Counted from the first letter of the stretch, positions 1 to 9,236 are shown. The stretch: 33,856 nt of DNA from Empedobacter sedimenti (GCF_030005555.1 NZ_JASCQG010000020.1:1-33856), one strand, 5' to 3'. Program-made: numbers and translations. Notes: generated by a model not told the origin, from the sequence alone.

Positions 1-66
1 AAATTGCTCTGTTTCATAATTATCCCTAAGTTAATAAACTATATTTTTAAACGGTCCGGTTTTTAG

Positions 67-822
67 GGAAGATTACAGTTATATTATATTAACAAAGCTG
101 AAGAACGTTTTCTTAAAAATAATAATGATCCTTATGTTTATAGTGTTTACAAGATCAAAGGAGATTATTATTTTGGTTTACAAAACTATAAACTAGCAAT
201 AGATAATTATAAAACGGCGATTAACTATTCTAACCAAGTAAATGCGAATGGTGATAGTGATAGAGTAGTGTTGTATAAAAAGTTAAGTACAATTTATTTT
301 ATTTTGAATGATGAAGAAAATGGTAGAAAATATTTATCTATGTTCAAAACAGCAAGGTATAATAAAGATACTAAAAACAAAGAAATACCGATTGCTGCAA
401 AAAAATCAGAGAGTAATTATTATTACATTATTTATATTATTGTATTTGTTTTAATTACAATTCTTTTCATACGATTTTTTAAATATTCAAAAGAAGAAGA
501 ACATTTACAAACAATAGATAATGCTTCGCAAGATGATATTTCATTTGTATTAAACCTAGCCAAAACCAACGATCCTAATTTCTATGTACACTTCAAGCAA
601 CTTTATCCAAATTTTATTCAAAATTTGACCAATCAATTTCCTGATTTAACGTTAAAAGACCTTATCTTTTGTTCTTACATCTATTTGGATTTTTCTACAA
701 AAGAAATTGCAGAATATACTTTTGTTACAAGTAGAGCAATACAAGTCAGAAAAAACAGATTGCGTAAGAAATTAAATTTAGCTTCAAATATTGATTTTTA
801 TAAGTGGATTCAAGAATTTTAA
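67..822 (+). pseudogene. 5'-truncated TPR / transmembrane / HTH regulator
   Basis: The reading frame is open from a stop codon at 64-66 to 822, with no convincing ATG start. The first plausible start is an internal GTG at 268. Residues encoded before that look like the end of a TPR repeat array (a typical YKIKGDYYFGLQNYKLAIDNY-like repeat). They are followed by a linker, one transmembrane helix (around 420-480) and a C-terminal part with a helix-turn-helix (KEIAEYTFVTSRAIQVRKNRLRKK region, written here only as a location near 700-770). This order is typical of Bacteroidota TPR-TM-LuxR-like regulators, in which TPRs lie in the periplasm and the HTH in the cytoplasm. Those proteins are usually much longer, so most of the sensor part is missing. 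Sequence 1-66 does not continue the TPR pattern. The gene may have been broken by a rearrangement near position 66. It is unlikely to be functional. Confidence 0.6.
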
Positions 823-892
823 AAATTTTCTCCAAAAAGAAATTATACAAAACTTAGATAAAATAGTATAAATCTTTTTATTGTTTACGATC

Positions 893-900
893 TACTTTTG
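893..900 (+). promoter_or_regulatory. Putative Bacteroidota -7 box upstream of efflux operon
   Basis: TACTTTTG matches the Bacteroidota sigma-ABfr -7 consensus TAnnTTTG and lies 17 nt before the ATG at 918. No well-spaced -33 TTG is obvious. It is the best candidate for the promoter of the efflux operon that starts here. Confidence 0.4.
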
Positions 901-917
901 TAGCGTTTTTAATCACA

Positions 918-1340
918 ATGAGAAAGTTTTTAGTTATATTCTTTTCACTATTTTATTTGGTAATGGCTTCGGGCTTTACTCAATACACACATTGGTGCAA
1001 AGAATCAGCAATTACTGTATCTAGCTTAAAAAACACAAAACAACAAGATAAACCTTGTCCAATTTGTTCTACTAAAGAAAAAGGTTTAAAAGACCAAAAA
1101 AAGAATTGTTGTCAATATGATACTAAGATTGTAAAGGTTGATGACAGTGTAAAAAAACAAAATAGTTTTGATTTTTCTGTAAAATTTTTAGAATTCACTC
1201 TTTCTAATAAAACATTAGGAACTGTTTATGATGCTGAAATTTTAGCTTTAGCAAATAAGAACAACAATACATTTACTTCTTCCAAAATTCCTTTCAAAGG
1301 AAAACCTTTACACATTTTACATTGCGTTTATAGAATTTGA
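918..1340 (+). CDS. HYC_CC_PP family cysteine-rich exported protein
   Basis: This 140-residue protein starts with a hydrophobic signal segment (residues 3-20). It then shows the spaced motif of the HYC_CC_PP family: HWC at 25-27 (HYC in the family name), CPIC at 47-50 and a CC pair at 64-65. The family is restricted to Bacteroidota and often sits directly upstream of RND/TolC efflux genes, as here. The conserved His and Cys residues suggest periplasmic metal binding, but no biochemical role is established as far as I know. It is the first gene of a run on the + strand and has its own promoter-like box. The C-terminal half carries no recognisable motif. The family call is confident; the function is inferred. 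Confidence 0.8.
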   Translation: MRKFLVIFFSLFYLVMASGFTQYTHWCKESAITVSSLKNTKQQDKPCPICSTKEKGLKDQKKNCCQYDTKIVKVDDSVKKQNSFDFSVKFLEFTLSNKTLGTVYDAEILALANKNNNTFTSSKIPFKGKPLHILHCVYRI

Positions 1341-1426
1341 TTTTAGACTAAAATCTATTTAGCAGCTTCAGTTTTTTCTGATACTGCTACACATTTTTAT
1401 GTCTAATTTTTAAATTATATAGTACA

Positions 1427-2809
1427 ATGAAACTAAAATTCATTGCCTTAGTAAGTTTTACATTTGTTTGTAGTATTAGTAGTTACGGACAAGTTTTAAC
1501 CTTACAAGAAGCTCTTTTTCGAACAGAAAATCAGTACGATAAAATTAAATCAAAACAATTATTGATTGATGCTGCTCAACAAAATACAGCTTTTCAGAAA
1601 CAACATTATTTACCAGATTTTACTGTCTCTGCCCAACAAAATTTTGGAACGATTAACGTACAACATGGACCAATGTATGCTTATGGTGGTTTAGCTTCTG
1701 CGGCAACTTCTATGCCGTTAGCAGATCAAAACTGGAATGCTGCTTTCGGATCTCTTTATTTTGCCAATGTTAATTGGAATTTATTCACTTTCGGTCGAAA
1801 TAAAAATCAGGTCGAATTAGGAATAAAAAAAGAGTCTACAGCTAAAGCAGATTTACAACAAGAAATTTTTCAACAGCAAATAAAAGTTGGAGCTGTTTAT
1901 CTTAATTTATTAGCTAGCCAGCGAATAAAATTTGTTCAAGAAAAAAATGCTGAGCGTGCTCAAGTTTTTTATGAAATGACGAATGCACGCGCAAAAAGTG
2001 GCTTAATTCCAGAAGTTGATTCGCAATTAGCTAAAGCGGAATGGTCTAATGCAAAATCATTGCAAATAAAGGCATTTGACAAAGAATTAGAATGGTCAAA
2101 GCATTTGGCTGTTTTGATGAATGATGATTTTAAAGTGTATGAATTAGATAGTTTGTATAGTACATCTTTACCAAAAAAATTAGAGAAATCTACGGAAGAA
2201 AATTTGAAAGTACATCCTTATTTACAATTTCAACAAAGTAAAATTGATGAAAATGAGCAACATATCGAATTACTGAAATCAAATAAGATGCCCAATCTAT
2301 CAGCATTTGGCATTATTCAAGGTAGAGGATCAGGATTTGATGCTAATTATGCTCAAGATAATTCAGCTTATTCTACAAGTTATTTTAAAGGTGTTGGAAT
2401 AGACCGTGGTAATTATCTGTTAGGTTTCTCACTTACTTGGAATATCACTAATTTTTTTAAATACAATACCAAAGTAAAAGAACAAAAATACATTTCACAC
2501 TCATTGCAATATGTATTTGATTCACAACAAAAAGAATTGAAAATCTTGTTTCATCAAGCAAATGCACAATTGGATAATGCATACGATAATTTCGAAGAAA
2601 CAAAAGTTCAATTACAAGCAGCTGAAATGGCATATAAACAGCAAACAGCTTTGTATCAGAATGGTTTAACAACTTTAGTCGATTTTACTCAAGCTTTATA
2701 TAGTTTGAATAGAGCAGAGATTGATTATGAAATAGCTCAAAATAACGTTTGGCAAGCCTTGTTGTTGTTAGCATCTGCTGAAGGTGATATAAAGGTTATT
2801 ACGCCATAA
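1427..2809 (+). CDS. TolC-family outer membrane efflux protein
   Basis: A 460-residue protein with an N-terminal signal peptide (residues 1-21, ending near SSYGQ). It has the two-fold repeat of long amphipathic helices typical of outer membrane efflux proteins: a first block around residues 25-240 and a second around 250-455. The length is normal for the family. These proteins form the trimeric channel that lets a tripartite pump discharge across the outer membrane. The RND pump gene begins 19 nt downstream and the adaptor gene follows, so the three parts of one pump are adjacent. There is no N-terminal lipobox, so it is not a CusC-type lipoprotein channel. Substrate cannot be read from this protein. 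Confidence 0.9.
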   Translation: MKLKFIALVSFTFVCSISSYGQVLTLQEALFRTENQYDKIKSKQLLIDAAQQNTAFQKQHYLPDFTVSAQQNFGTINVQHGPMYAYGGLASAATSMPLADQNWNAAFGSLYFANVNWNLFTFGRNKNQVELGIKKESTAKADLQQEIFQQQIKVGAVYLNLLASQRIKFVQEKNAERAQVFYEMTNARAKSGLIPEVDSQLAKAEWSNAKSLQIKAFDKELEWSKHLAVLMNDDFKVYELDSLYSTSLPKKLEKSTEENLKVHPYLQFQQSKIDENEQHIELLKSNKMPNLSAFGIIQGRGSGFDANYAQDNSAYSTSYFKGVGIDRGNYLLGFSLTWNITNFFKYNTKVKEQKYISHSLQYVFDSQQKELKILFHQANAQLDNAYDNFEETKVQLQAAEMAYKQQTALYQNGLTTLVDFTQALYSLNRAEIDYEIAQNNVWQALLLLASAEGDIKVITP

Positions 2810-2828
2810 TTTATCAAGAAATTTAGAT

Positions 2829-5800
2829 ATGAATATAATAAAAATTGCACTTCGAAAACCTATAGCAATTATGGTTTTGGTGTTGGGGTTATTATTCTTT
2901 GGTATTAAAGCAACCAAAGAAATTAAAGTGGATATTCTTCCAGAAATGGATTTACCTGTAGTTTACATTGCACATTCATTTAATGGTTATACGCCACAAC
3001 AAATGGAAGGTTATTTTACCAAAATGTATGTTAACATGATGCTTTTTACAAATGGAGTAAAAAGTATTGAATCTAAAAATACGCAAGGGTTAACTTTAAT
3101 GAAAGTTACCTTTTATGAAGGTACAGAAATGGGAGAAGCTATAGCTACAATAAATGCTTTGTCTAATCGTTCTCAAGTATTTTTACCTCCCGGCGCGCCA
3201 CCTCCATTTATTATTCGATTTGATGCATCATCTCAGCCAGTGGGACAATTGGTATTTCGCAGCAATACAAAAACGAATAATCAATTACAAGATATTGCCA
3301 ATTTTAATGCACGTCCTTTCTTGATTAAAATTCCAGGTTTAATGACTGCACCACCTTTCGGAGGAAGCCCACGTACAATAGAGGTAAATATTGATCCTTA
3401 TAAATTGCGTTCACATAATATTTCACCTGAGCAAATTGTAGAAGCAATAAGCCGAAATAATATAACATCTCCTTCTGGGAACATATATATTGGAGATAAA
3501 AACTATTTAACTCCAACTAATAATACGGTTAAAGAAGTAGAAGAATTAGGAGATATTCCAATTTTCAAAGGATCAGTAGATAATGTTTATATCCGAGATG
3601 TAGCAACGATAAAAGATGGTGCTGATATAGCGACTGGTTATGCGCTGATTGATGGTAAACGTTCTGTTTATATCAATATAGCAAAAGCAGGTAATGCTTC
3701 TACATTAGATGTTGTCAATACGTTGAAAAAAGAATTACCTAACATTCAACGAAATATGCCAGATGATGTTCAGATCTCTTATGAATTTGATCAATCTATT
3801 TATATTACTAATGCGTTGAAAAGTTTAGTTATAGAAGGAGTCTTAGGTGCATTGTTAACTGGGTTGATGGTAATGTTATTCTTAAATGATCGTCGTGCTG
3901 CATTGATTGTAATTATGACGATTCCGATTTCCATTATTTCTGGCGTATTGTTTTTGAAATTATTTGGACAAACAATTAACATTATGTCGCTTTCAGGTTT
4001 AGCCTTGGCAATTGGTATTTTAGTTGATGAAAGTACGGTTACAATCGAAAATATTCATCAACATTTTGCAATGGGAAAATCAAAAGCCCAAGCTATTTGG
4101 GATGCGTGTAAGGAGATAGCTTTCCCAAAATTATTAATTATGTTGTGTATTTTGGCGGTTTTTGCACCCGCATTTATGATGACTGGAATTCCAGGATCGC
4201 TGTTTATGCCACTTGCCTTAGCGATTGGTTTCTCGATGATTGTTTCCTTTTTATTATCACAAACTTTTGTACCAGTTATGGCAAACTGGATGATGAAACA
4301 CAAAAAGGATCATTGCGAAAATCCAGCTCATAAAGAGGATTGGTTTTCTAAATTTAGAAATCGTTTTGTAAACTTTTTAACTCAACTAACAAAACAGAAA
4401 AAAATCATTGTCAGTATAAGTTTATTATTGGTTTTGGTTGGTGGTTTCGCATTGTATCAAATTACAGGAAAAGATGTGTTACCAACATCTAATTCAAGAC
4501 AATTTCAAGTTCGCATAAAAGCTACAGAAGGAACTAGAATAGAGGTTACAGAAGCAAAAGTGAAGCAATTTTTAACTCATCTTAAAAATAATGTAGGAGA
4601 AGATAACATCGCAATTTCTTCGGTATTTATTGGTCAACATCCATCTACATTTGCTGTAAGTCCCGTGTATTTATATAATGCAGGGCCACACGAAGCCTTG
4701 ATGCAAGTTGCTTTGAAAGAATTTAAAGGAAATTCAGATGAATTGAAAGATGAATTAAGAGTCTATTTCAAAGAAAAAATGCCTGAATTATCTATTTCAT
4801 TTGAACCAATTGAGTTAACAGAGAAAATTTTAAGTCAAGGAACAAATACGCCGATTGAAATTCGTGTTTCTGGAATGATGAAGAAGATGAATCGTATGTA
4901 TGCAAATAAACTTTTAGCAAAATTAAAAGAGATTGATTATCTACGCGATCAACAAATTCCTCAATCAATGGATTATCCTGCTATGCAGATTAATATAGAC
5001 CGTACAAGGGCTGCACAATTAGGATTAGATGCACAAGATATTGCGAAATCATTAGTTGCTGCAACTGCTTCTACTCGTTATACAAACAAAAACTTTTGGG
5101 TAGGAGGTATGATGGGAATCGCTTACGACGTTCAGGTTCAAACACCACAAAATATTTTGAATAGTAAAGAAGAGCTAGCGAATTTACCTTTGACTAAAAA
5201 CTCAGATCGACCTGTTTTGGGTGATGTTGCAACGATTACGCCTACAAAAGAATTGGGAGAAAGCTACAATTTAGGAACAATGGGTTATACAACTGTTACA
5301 GCAAACTTGTATAAAACAGATTTAGAACAAGCTTCACAAGATGTTAATGCTGCTATCGCTTCGTTAGGAGAACTTCCGAAAGGAGTTAATATTGAAGTAG
5401 CAGGAATGACACCAGTTTTAGAAGAAACGCTGTCTAGTTTAGCCACTGGATTATTAATCGCTGTAATTGTAATTTTCTTGATGCTTTCAGCAACATTTCA
5501 GTCGTTTAGAGTCTCTATCGTCATATTATCAACGGTTCCGTTTGTAGTTGTTGGAGCGTTATTAATGTTAAAAATAACTGGATCTACATTAAATCTTCAA
5601 TCGTATATGGGATTAATTATGTCGGTTGGTGTTTCTATTGCAAACGCAGTATTGTTAATCAGTAATGCTGAAACGTTAAGAAAACTAAATAATGATTCTA
5701 TTTTATCAGGAATTGAAGCAGCAAAGCTTCGTATTCGTCCAATTATAATGACAACTTTAGCCATGATTGCTGGTATGTTACCTATGGCAATTGGTTTTGG

Positions 5801-5987
5801 TGAAGGAGGAGATCAAATTGCACCATTAGGTAGAGCCGTTATTGGAGGTTTGTTGTTTTCAACTTTTTCTGTTCTAATTATTCTTCCATTAGTATTTGGA
5901 TGGATGCAGAAAAAAGCAAGTATAATCTCTCCTTCTTTAGACCCTGAAGACGAAAATAGTATCCATTTTGTACAATCAAATCAATAA
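2829..5987 (+). CDS. RND-family efflux pump permease
   Basis: A 1052-residue inner-membrane protein of normal RND length. It shows the family layout: TM1 at residues 12-28, a large periplasmic loop, a TM bundle from about 332 to 490, a second periplasmic loop and a final TM bundle from about 875 to 1035. The TM4 proton-relay region reads GILVDESTVTIEN, with D400 followed by E401 where AcrB has two Asp residues. RND pumps use proton influx to export substrates through a TolC channel. The methionine arrangement of CusA is not evident by eye, so metal specificity cannot be claimed from this gene alone; neighbouring Cys-rich proteins favour it. The adaptor gene starts 4 nt after its stop, which implies co-transcription. 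Confidence 0.92.
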   Translation: MNIIKIALRKPIAIMVLVLGLLFFGIKATKEIKVDILPEMDLPVVYIAHSFNGYTPQQMEGYFTKMYVNMMLFTNGVKSIESKNTQGLTLMKVTFYEGTEMGEAIATINALSNRSQVFLPPGAPPPFIIRFDASSQPVGQLVFRSNTKTNNQLQDIANFNARPFLIKIPGLMTAPPFGGSPRTIEVNIDPYKLRSHNISPEQIVEAISRNNITSPSGNIYIGDKNYLTPTNNTVKEVEELGDIPIFKGSVDNVYIRDVATIKDGADIATGYALIDGKRSVYINIAKAGNASTLDVVNTLKKELPNIQRNMPDDVQISYEFDQSIYITNALKSLVIEGVLGALLTGLMVMLFLNDRRAALIVIMTIPISIISGVLFLKLFGQTINIMSLSGLALAIGILVDESTVTIENIHQHFAMGKSKAQAIWDACKEIAFPKLLIMLCILAVFAPAFMMTGIPGSLFMPLALAIGFSMIVSFLLSQTFVPVMANWMMKHKKDHCENPAHKEDWFSKFRNRFVNFLTQLTKQKKIIVSISLLLVLVGGFALYQITGKDVLPTSNSRQFQVRIKATEGTRIEVTEAKVKQFLTHLKNNVGEDNIAISSVFIGQHPSTFAVSPVYLYNAGPHEALMQVALKEFKGNSDELKDELRVYFKEKMPELSISFEPIELTEKILSQGTNTPIEIRVSGMMKKMNRMYANKLLAKLKEIDYLRDQQIPQSMDYPAMQINIDRTRAAQLGLDAQDIAKSLVAATASTRYTNKNFWVGGMMGIAYDVQVQTPQNILNSKEELANLPLTKNSDRPVLGDVATITPTKELGESYNLGTMGYTTVTANLYKTDLEQASQDVNAAIASLGELPKGVNIEVAGMTPVLEETLSSLATGLLIAVIVIFLMLSATFQSFRVSIVILSTVPFVVVGALLMLKITGSTLNLQSYMGLIMSVGVSIANAVLLISNAETLRKLNNDSILSGIEAAKLRIRPIIMTTLAMIAGMLPMAIGFGEGGDQIAPLGRAVIGGLLFSTFSVLIILPLVFGWMQKKASIISPSLDPEDENSIHFVQSNQ

Positions 5988-5991
5988 AAAA

Positions 5992-7104
5992 ATGCAATTC
6001 AAACATATAATACCAGTTGCTGCTTTGATTCTTTTATCAGCTTGTAACAAAAACGAAAATAAAGAAGCCAAACCTGAAGCAAAAGGAATGGAAATGATGA
6101 ATATGATGGAAACGATTGAAATTTCGAAATCGAATCCATTGGTTCCTTTAAAATTAGCAGGTGAGTTAAAACCATATGAACAGACAGATTTGTTTGCAAA
6201 AGTAAATAGTTATGTCAGACAAATTCGTGTAGATATTGGTGATAAAGTAACTCGAGGACAAATTTTGGTTGTATTAGAAGCACCAGAAATTGTTTCACAA
6301 ATAGCAAACGCGAAAGCTAAAGTTCAAGCGCAAGAAGCTATTTATTTAGCAACAAAAGCAACTTATGATCGAATGTTAAAGGCTGATGAGACAAAAGGAG
6401 CTGTAGCAAAAGATGCAATAGATCAGATAAAAGCCAGAAAATTATCGGACGAATCTCAATTAGCAGCTGCACGTTCAGCCTATAATGAAATCAGAAATAT
6501 TAATGATTATTTGGTGATTAGAGCACCATTTAGTGGCACAATTACCAATAGAACAATTGATTTGGGTGCCTATGTTGGTCCAATGAATAAAGAGCCACTT
6601 TTGGTGATTGAAAATAATCAAAAGTTGAGGCTAAATCTTTCTATTCCAGAAGCGAGCACGCCTTATGTAAAGTTAGGAGATACTATCCGTTTTTATGTAC
6701 GTTCGCAACCGCAAGTAAAACATATGGCTCTTGTGAGTAGAAAGTCTGGAAGTTTGGATGTAAAGCTTCGTTCAGAAAAAATTGAAGCAGATTTTATCAA
6801 TCAGAATAATATGCTAAAACCATATATGGTAGCAGAAGCAAATATTTCTTTACAGAATGCATTACCGACTTTTTTTGTACCAAAAATGTCCATTGTAGAA
6901 AGTGGTACGGGAGTTTATGTAATTGCTGTAGAAAATGGTAAAACTAGAAATATTGCAGTTAGTAAAGGACGTACGATGGATGATAAAATTGAGGTTTTTG
7001 GAGAACTGATAGAAGGAAGTAAGATTCTGAAAATGGCTTCTGAAGAAATCGTAGAAGGAACAAAAGTTCCAACTTCATCTAAAACAAAACTTGCTAAAAA
7101 GTAA
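5992..7104 (+). CDS. RND efflux periplasmic adaptor (MFP) lipoprotein
   Basis: The ATG at 5992 is chosen over one at 5968 that overlaps the pump gene. It gives a clean lipoprotein signal with the lipobox LSAC (C18). The protein then has a biotinyl-lipoyl-like half (FAKVNSYVRQIRVDIGDKV region), a helical hairpin of about 80 residues rich in Ala/Lys, the second lipoyl half (IRAPFSGTITNRTIDLGAYV, about residues 180-200), a beta-barrel and a membrane-proximal domain. That order is diagnostic of HlyD/AcrA-type membrane fusion proteins, which link the RND pump to the TolC channel. A Met-rich stretch just after the signal (EMMNMMETIE) could bind metal, which is suggestive but unproven. The gene order channel-pump-adaptor is less common than adaptor-first. 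Confidence 0.9.
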   Translation: MQFKHIIPVAALILLSACNKNENKEAKPEAKGMEMMNMMETIEISKSNPLVPLKLAGELKPYEQTDLFAKVNSYVRQIRVDIGDKVTRGQILVVLEAPEIVSQIANAKAKVQAQEAIYLATKATYDRMLKADETKGAVAKDAIDQIKARKLSDESQLAAARSAYNEIRNINDYLVIRAPFSGTITNRTIDLGAYVGPMNKEPLLVIENNQKLRLNLSIPEASTPYVKLGDTIRFYVRSQPQVKHMALVSRKSGSLDVKLRSEKIEADFINQNNMLKPYMVAEANISLQNALPTFFVPKMSIVESGTGVYVIAVENGKTRNIAVSKGRTMDDKIEVFGELIEGSKILKMASEEIVEGTKVPTSSKTKLAKK

Positions 7105-7111
7105 TTTTATA

Positions 7112-7531
7112 ATGAAGTTATTTCTTAGAATCGTAATTACCGTAGTATTTGCTACGGTAATTTTTATAGGATGTTCGGAAAATAAAACTGAGCAGACAAA
7201 GGAAAAATCAGTCAATAATGGCTTATTAAATCTTTCCAAAAAAGGAAAAAATGTCCCGAATAATATGGTTTGTATGGTAAATGATGCTTACATGGGAAAA
7301 CAACAAATAGAAGTTCCTTACGAAAGCAAAATGTATTATGGTTGTTGTGATAATTGTAAAGAAAAAATCCCGAAAGAAGCAAACGTTCGTTACGCAACTG
7401 ATCCTCACTCTTTGAAAAAGATAAGCAAAGCCGATGCCTATATTGTCGTAATAGGAAATAATGATGAGGTTGCTTATTTTGAAAGTAAAGAAAATTATCA
7501 ATTATTTTTAGAAGAAAATTCAACTTTGTAA
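7112..7531 (+). CDS. Cys-rich lipoprotein with TRASH/YHS-like metal-binding motif
   Basis: The start at 7112 is preferred over 7091 because it avoids overlap with the adaptor and places a lipobox (IFIGC, C21) correctly after a hydrophobic helix. The mature ~119 residues contain C54 in an MVCMVND context and a YYGCCDNC cluster (C78, C79, C82). They are followed by DPHS and a C-terminal segment ending in YFESKENYQLF. The spaced Cys pattern plus the trailing aromatic segment resembles TRASH/YHS-type domains that bind copper or other soft metals. As the last gene of the efflux operon it could hand over or sense metal in the periplasm. The domain call is by motif only. Confidence 0.65.
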   Translation: MKLFLRIVITVVFATVIFIGCSENKTEQTKEKSVNNGLLNLSKKGKNVPNNMVCMVNDAYMGKQQIEVPYESKMYYGCCDNCKEKIPKEANVRYATDPHSLKKISKADAYIVVIGNNDEVAYFESKENYQLFLEENSTL

Positions 7532-7560
7532 GTTAATTAATGATGTTTAATAATTAACTT
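7530..7560 (+). terminator. AT-rich inverted repeat after the efflux operon
   Basis: AAGTTAATTA (7530-7539) pairs with TAATTAACTT (7551-7560), separated by 11 nt. The stem is A/T only and is not followed by a clear T-run. It overlaps the stop codon region of the lipoprotein gene and could act as a weak terminator or mRNA 3'-end structure. Confidence 0.25.
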
Positions 7561-7603
7561 TAAATAAGTTATACTTTTATTGAATTGAATTTAAAAAGCA
7601 AAA

Positions 7604-8512
7604 ATGTATAGTTTAAACACTAATAATATATTGCCAAAATACATTGTAACGTATGTTTTTATATTGGCAATGGTAGCTGTAGCATATTTCGCAAAAGATA
7701 GAGAAATTGTTCTCCCCGAAATAGCTGCAATGGCTATTGCTCTTTGGGTTTGGCAGGATGAAGCATGGCTTCGTCAACCAGATAAAATATTTATTTTACC
7801 TTCTTGTACCGCCGCAATCGGATTTGCTATAAACATGTTACACATACCATATCTCAGTAAATTAATGCTTGTATTAATCGCTATGTTGGTTGTAATGATT
7901 TTATTTAAATATAGTTTTCCTCCTGCATTGGCAACAGGTTTTTTACCCATTGTTACAAACGCGTACGAATGGTCTTTTATGATAGCGATTCTGATTACTA
8001 CTTTTATATTGATGTTGGGCGTACTTGTTTTTAAGTTGAATAAAGATATCAAACGAGAAGTCGAATTCAATCGAAAAGGACTTTTTATTTATTTTACAAT
8101 TACTACAATTTGGATGTCTATTGCTTGGGCGTTCAAAATAGAACAAATGGCTTTAATTCCGCCTATTACAGTTGTGATTTATGAATCAATTAATATGAAA
8201 ATGTATAGCTTAAAAATAGCAATTAAACAAGTCGCTATTCTTACAATTTCAATAACATTTGCTGTTTTATTATCAAATTATATTGAAAATTGGTTGATTT
8301 TATCAATTCTGTTTCTATTGATGATGAATTTATTATTGAAACTTTTTAGAATGAAAATTCCTGCAGTTTATGCATTCCCATTTTTGATTTTTGTTTTTCC
8401 TCCCGAAAAAGTTTCGGGTTTACCTATAGCTAGTTTAGCTGTCTCAGTTGTTTGTTTTACAATGGTGTATTTGTATCATAAGTACATAAAGTCAAAAATA
8501 AAATTAGTATAG
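7604..8512 (+). CDS. Polytopic membrane protein, possibly HPP-like
   Basis: A 302-residue, very hydrophobic protein with about nine or ten transmembrane helices and little soluble sequence. Two regions look like internal repeats: FPPALATGFLPIV in the first half and IPAVYAFPFLIFVFPPEK in the second. The FPPA...LP phrase resembles the signature of HPP-type membrane proteins, but I cannot confirm the family. The ferredoxin gene begins 7 nt after its stop codon, so the two are probably translated from one mRNA. That pairing suggests the membrane protein could be a partner in electron transfer or a transporter linked to redox state. I do not recognise it with certainty and assign no function. Confidence 0.6.
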   Translation: MYSLNTNNILPKYIVTYVFILAMVAVAYFAKDREIVLPEIAAMAIALWVWQDEAWLRQPDKIFILPSCTAAIGFAINMLHIPYLSKLMLVLIAMLVVMILFKYSFPPALATGFLPIVTNAYEWSFMIAILITTFILMLGVLVFKLNKDIKREVEFNRKGLFIYFTITTIWMSIAWAFKIEQMALIPPITVVIYESINMKMYSLKIAIKQVAILTISITFAVLLSNYIENWLILSILFLLMMNLLLKLFRMKIPAVYAFPFLIFVFPPEKVSGLPIASLAVSVVCFTMVYLYHKYIKSKIKLV

Positions 8513-8519
8513 CAAAAAG

Positions 8520-8852
8520 ATGAAAGATATAATACTTAAAATTACGGATAGAGAAGGAGTATTTCACGAAATATCCGCTCCAACAGACATGGCAATGAGT
8601 GTAATGGAAATAATTCGCGCATATGAACTTGTAAAAGAAGGAACTTTCGGAGTTTGCGGAGGTATGCTTCTTTGTGCAACATGTCAATGTTACATGGATT
8701 CTGAAGATATAGAACTTCCAGAAAAAAGTATGGAAGAAGACATGTTACTAGACGATGCTTATCATGTAAAAAGTAATAGCCGTTTATCTTGTCAATTATC
8801 GCTAACAGAAATATTAAATGGTTTGCAATTAACAATTGCTCCTGAACAATAA
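8520..8852 (+). CDS. Adrenodoxin-type 2Fe-2S ferredoxin
   Basis: A 110-residue protein with the vertebrate/bacterial adrenodoxin-type cluster pattern: C46-x5-C52-x2-C55 within the VCGGMLLCATC segment, and the fourth ligand C91 in SRLSCQL. Length and spacing are standard. Such ferredoxins deliver single electrons from an NAD(P)H reductase to monooxygenases or iron-sulfur assembly. An extra cysteine (C57, in CQCY) lies two residues after the third ligand, where housekeeping forms often have H or V. The Isc-type housekeeping ferredoxin neighbours (hscA, hscB) are absent, so its partner is unknown. It follows the membrane protein at 7604-8512 with a 7-nt gap. Confidence 0.88.
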   Translation: MKDIILKITDREGVFHEISAPTDMAMSVMEIIRAYELVKEGTFGVCGGMLLCATCQCYMDSEDIELPEKSMEEDMLLDDAYHVKSNSRLSCQLSLTEILNGLQLTIAPEQ

Positions 8853-8876
8853 AATACCTTAAAAAAATATAGAAAA

Positions 8877-9182
8877 ATGGCAGAAAATGAAACTTTAATA
8901 GATGTCTTAAATACCTTAAAGAAAAAAGGATATACAGAAGATTTTAACTTAAAACAGAATTGTATTGAATGCAGAAATGGAGAATATCGTATTTTTCATA
9001 ATGAGTTTGAAGTAGACGAATATTTTCGATTTGATAATGATAGTGATCCAGCTGATCAATCAATTTTGTATGCGATTTCATCAGAAAAGTATAATTTGAA
9101 AGGAGTTTTAATCAATTCTTATGGAATATATAGTGAGGAAATTACAGATGAAATGTTGGATAAATTGAATATGAAAAAATAG
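8877..9182 (+). CDS. Short conserved Bacteroidota hypothetical protein
   Basis: This 101-residue acidic soluble protein has a start helix (LIDVLNTLKKKGYTEDFN), a CIEC motif, FEVDEYFRF and the segment ILYAISSEKYNLKGVLINSYG. It matches a short protein family that is widespread in Bacteroidota and often labelled in databases as a phosphoribosylpyrophosphate synthetase. At one third of the length of a true PRPP synthetase, and without its PRPP-binding loop, that label is not supported by the sequence. It is probably the last gene of the 7604-9182 run and is followed by a strong intrinsic terminator. Function is unknown. Confidence 0.75.
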   Translation: MAENETLIDVLNTLKKKGYTEDFNLKQNCIECRNGEYRIFHNEFEVDEYFRFDNDSDPADQSILYAISSEKYNLKGVLINSYGIYSEEITDEMLDKLNMKK

Positions 9183-9190
9183 ATAATTAA

Positions 9191-9225
9191 AAAGCTGATT
9201 TACTCAAGTAAATCAGCTTTTTTAT
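9191..9225 (+). terminator. Intrinsic terminator (copy 1 of a repeated pair)
   Basis: AAAGCTGATTTACT (9191-9204) pairs perfectly with AGTAAATCAGCTTT (9207-9220) and is followed by T residues. It ends transcription of the gene stopping at 9182. The stem sequence and the DNA after it recur at 14155-14187, next to an intact gene of which only a relic remains here. Confidence 0.9.
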
Positions 9226-9236
9226 GTTTTTTTGAA

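Noticed and set aside
8877-9182. Possible phosphoribosylpyrophosphate synthetase
   Set aside because: Only 101 residues and no PRPP-binding loop; the name circulates in annotations but is not supported by the sequence.
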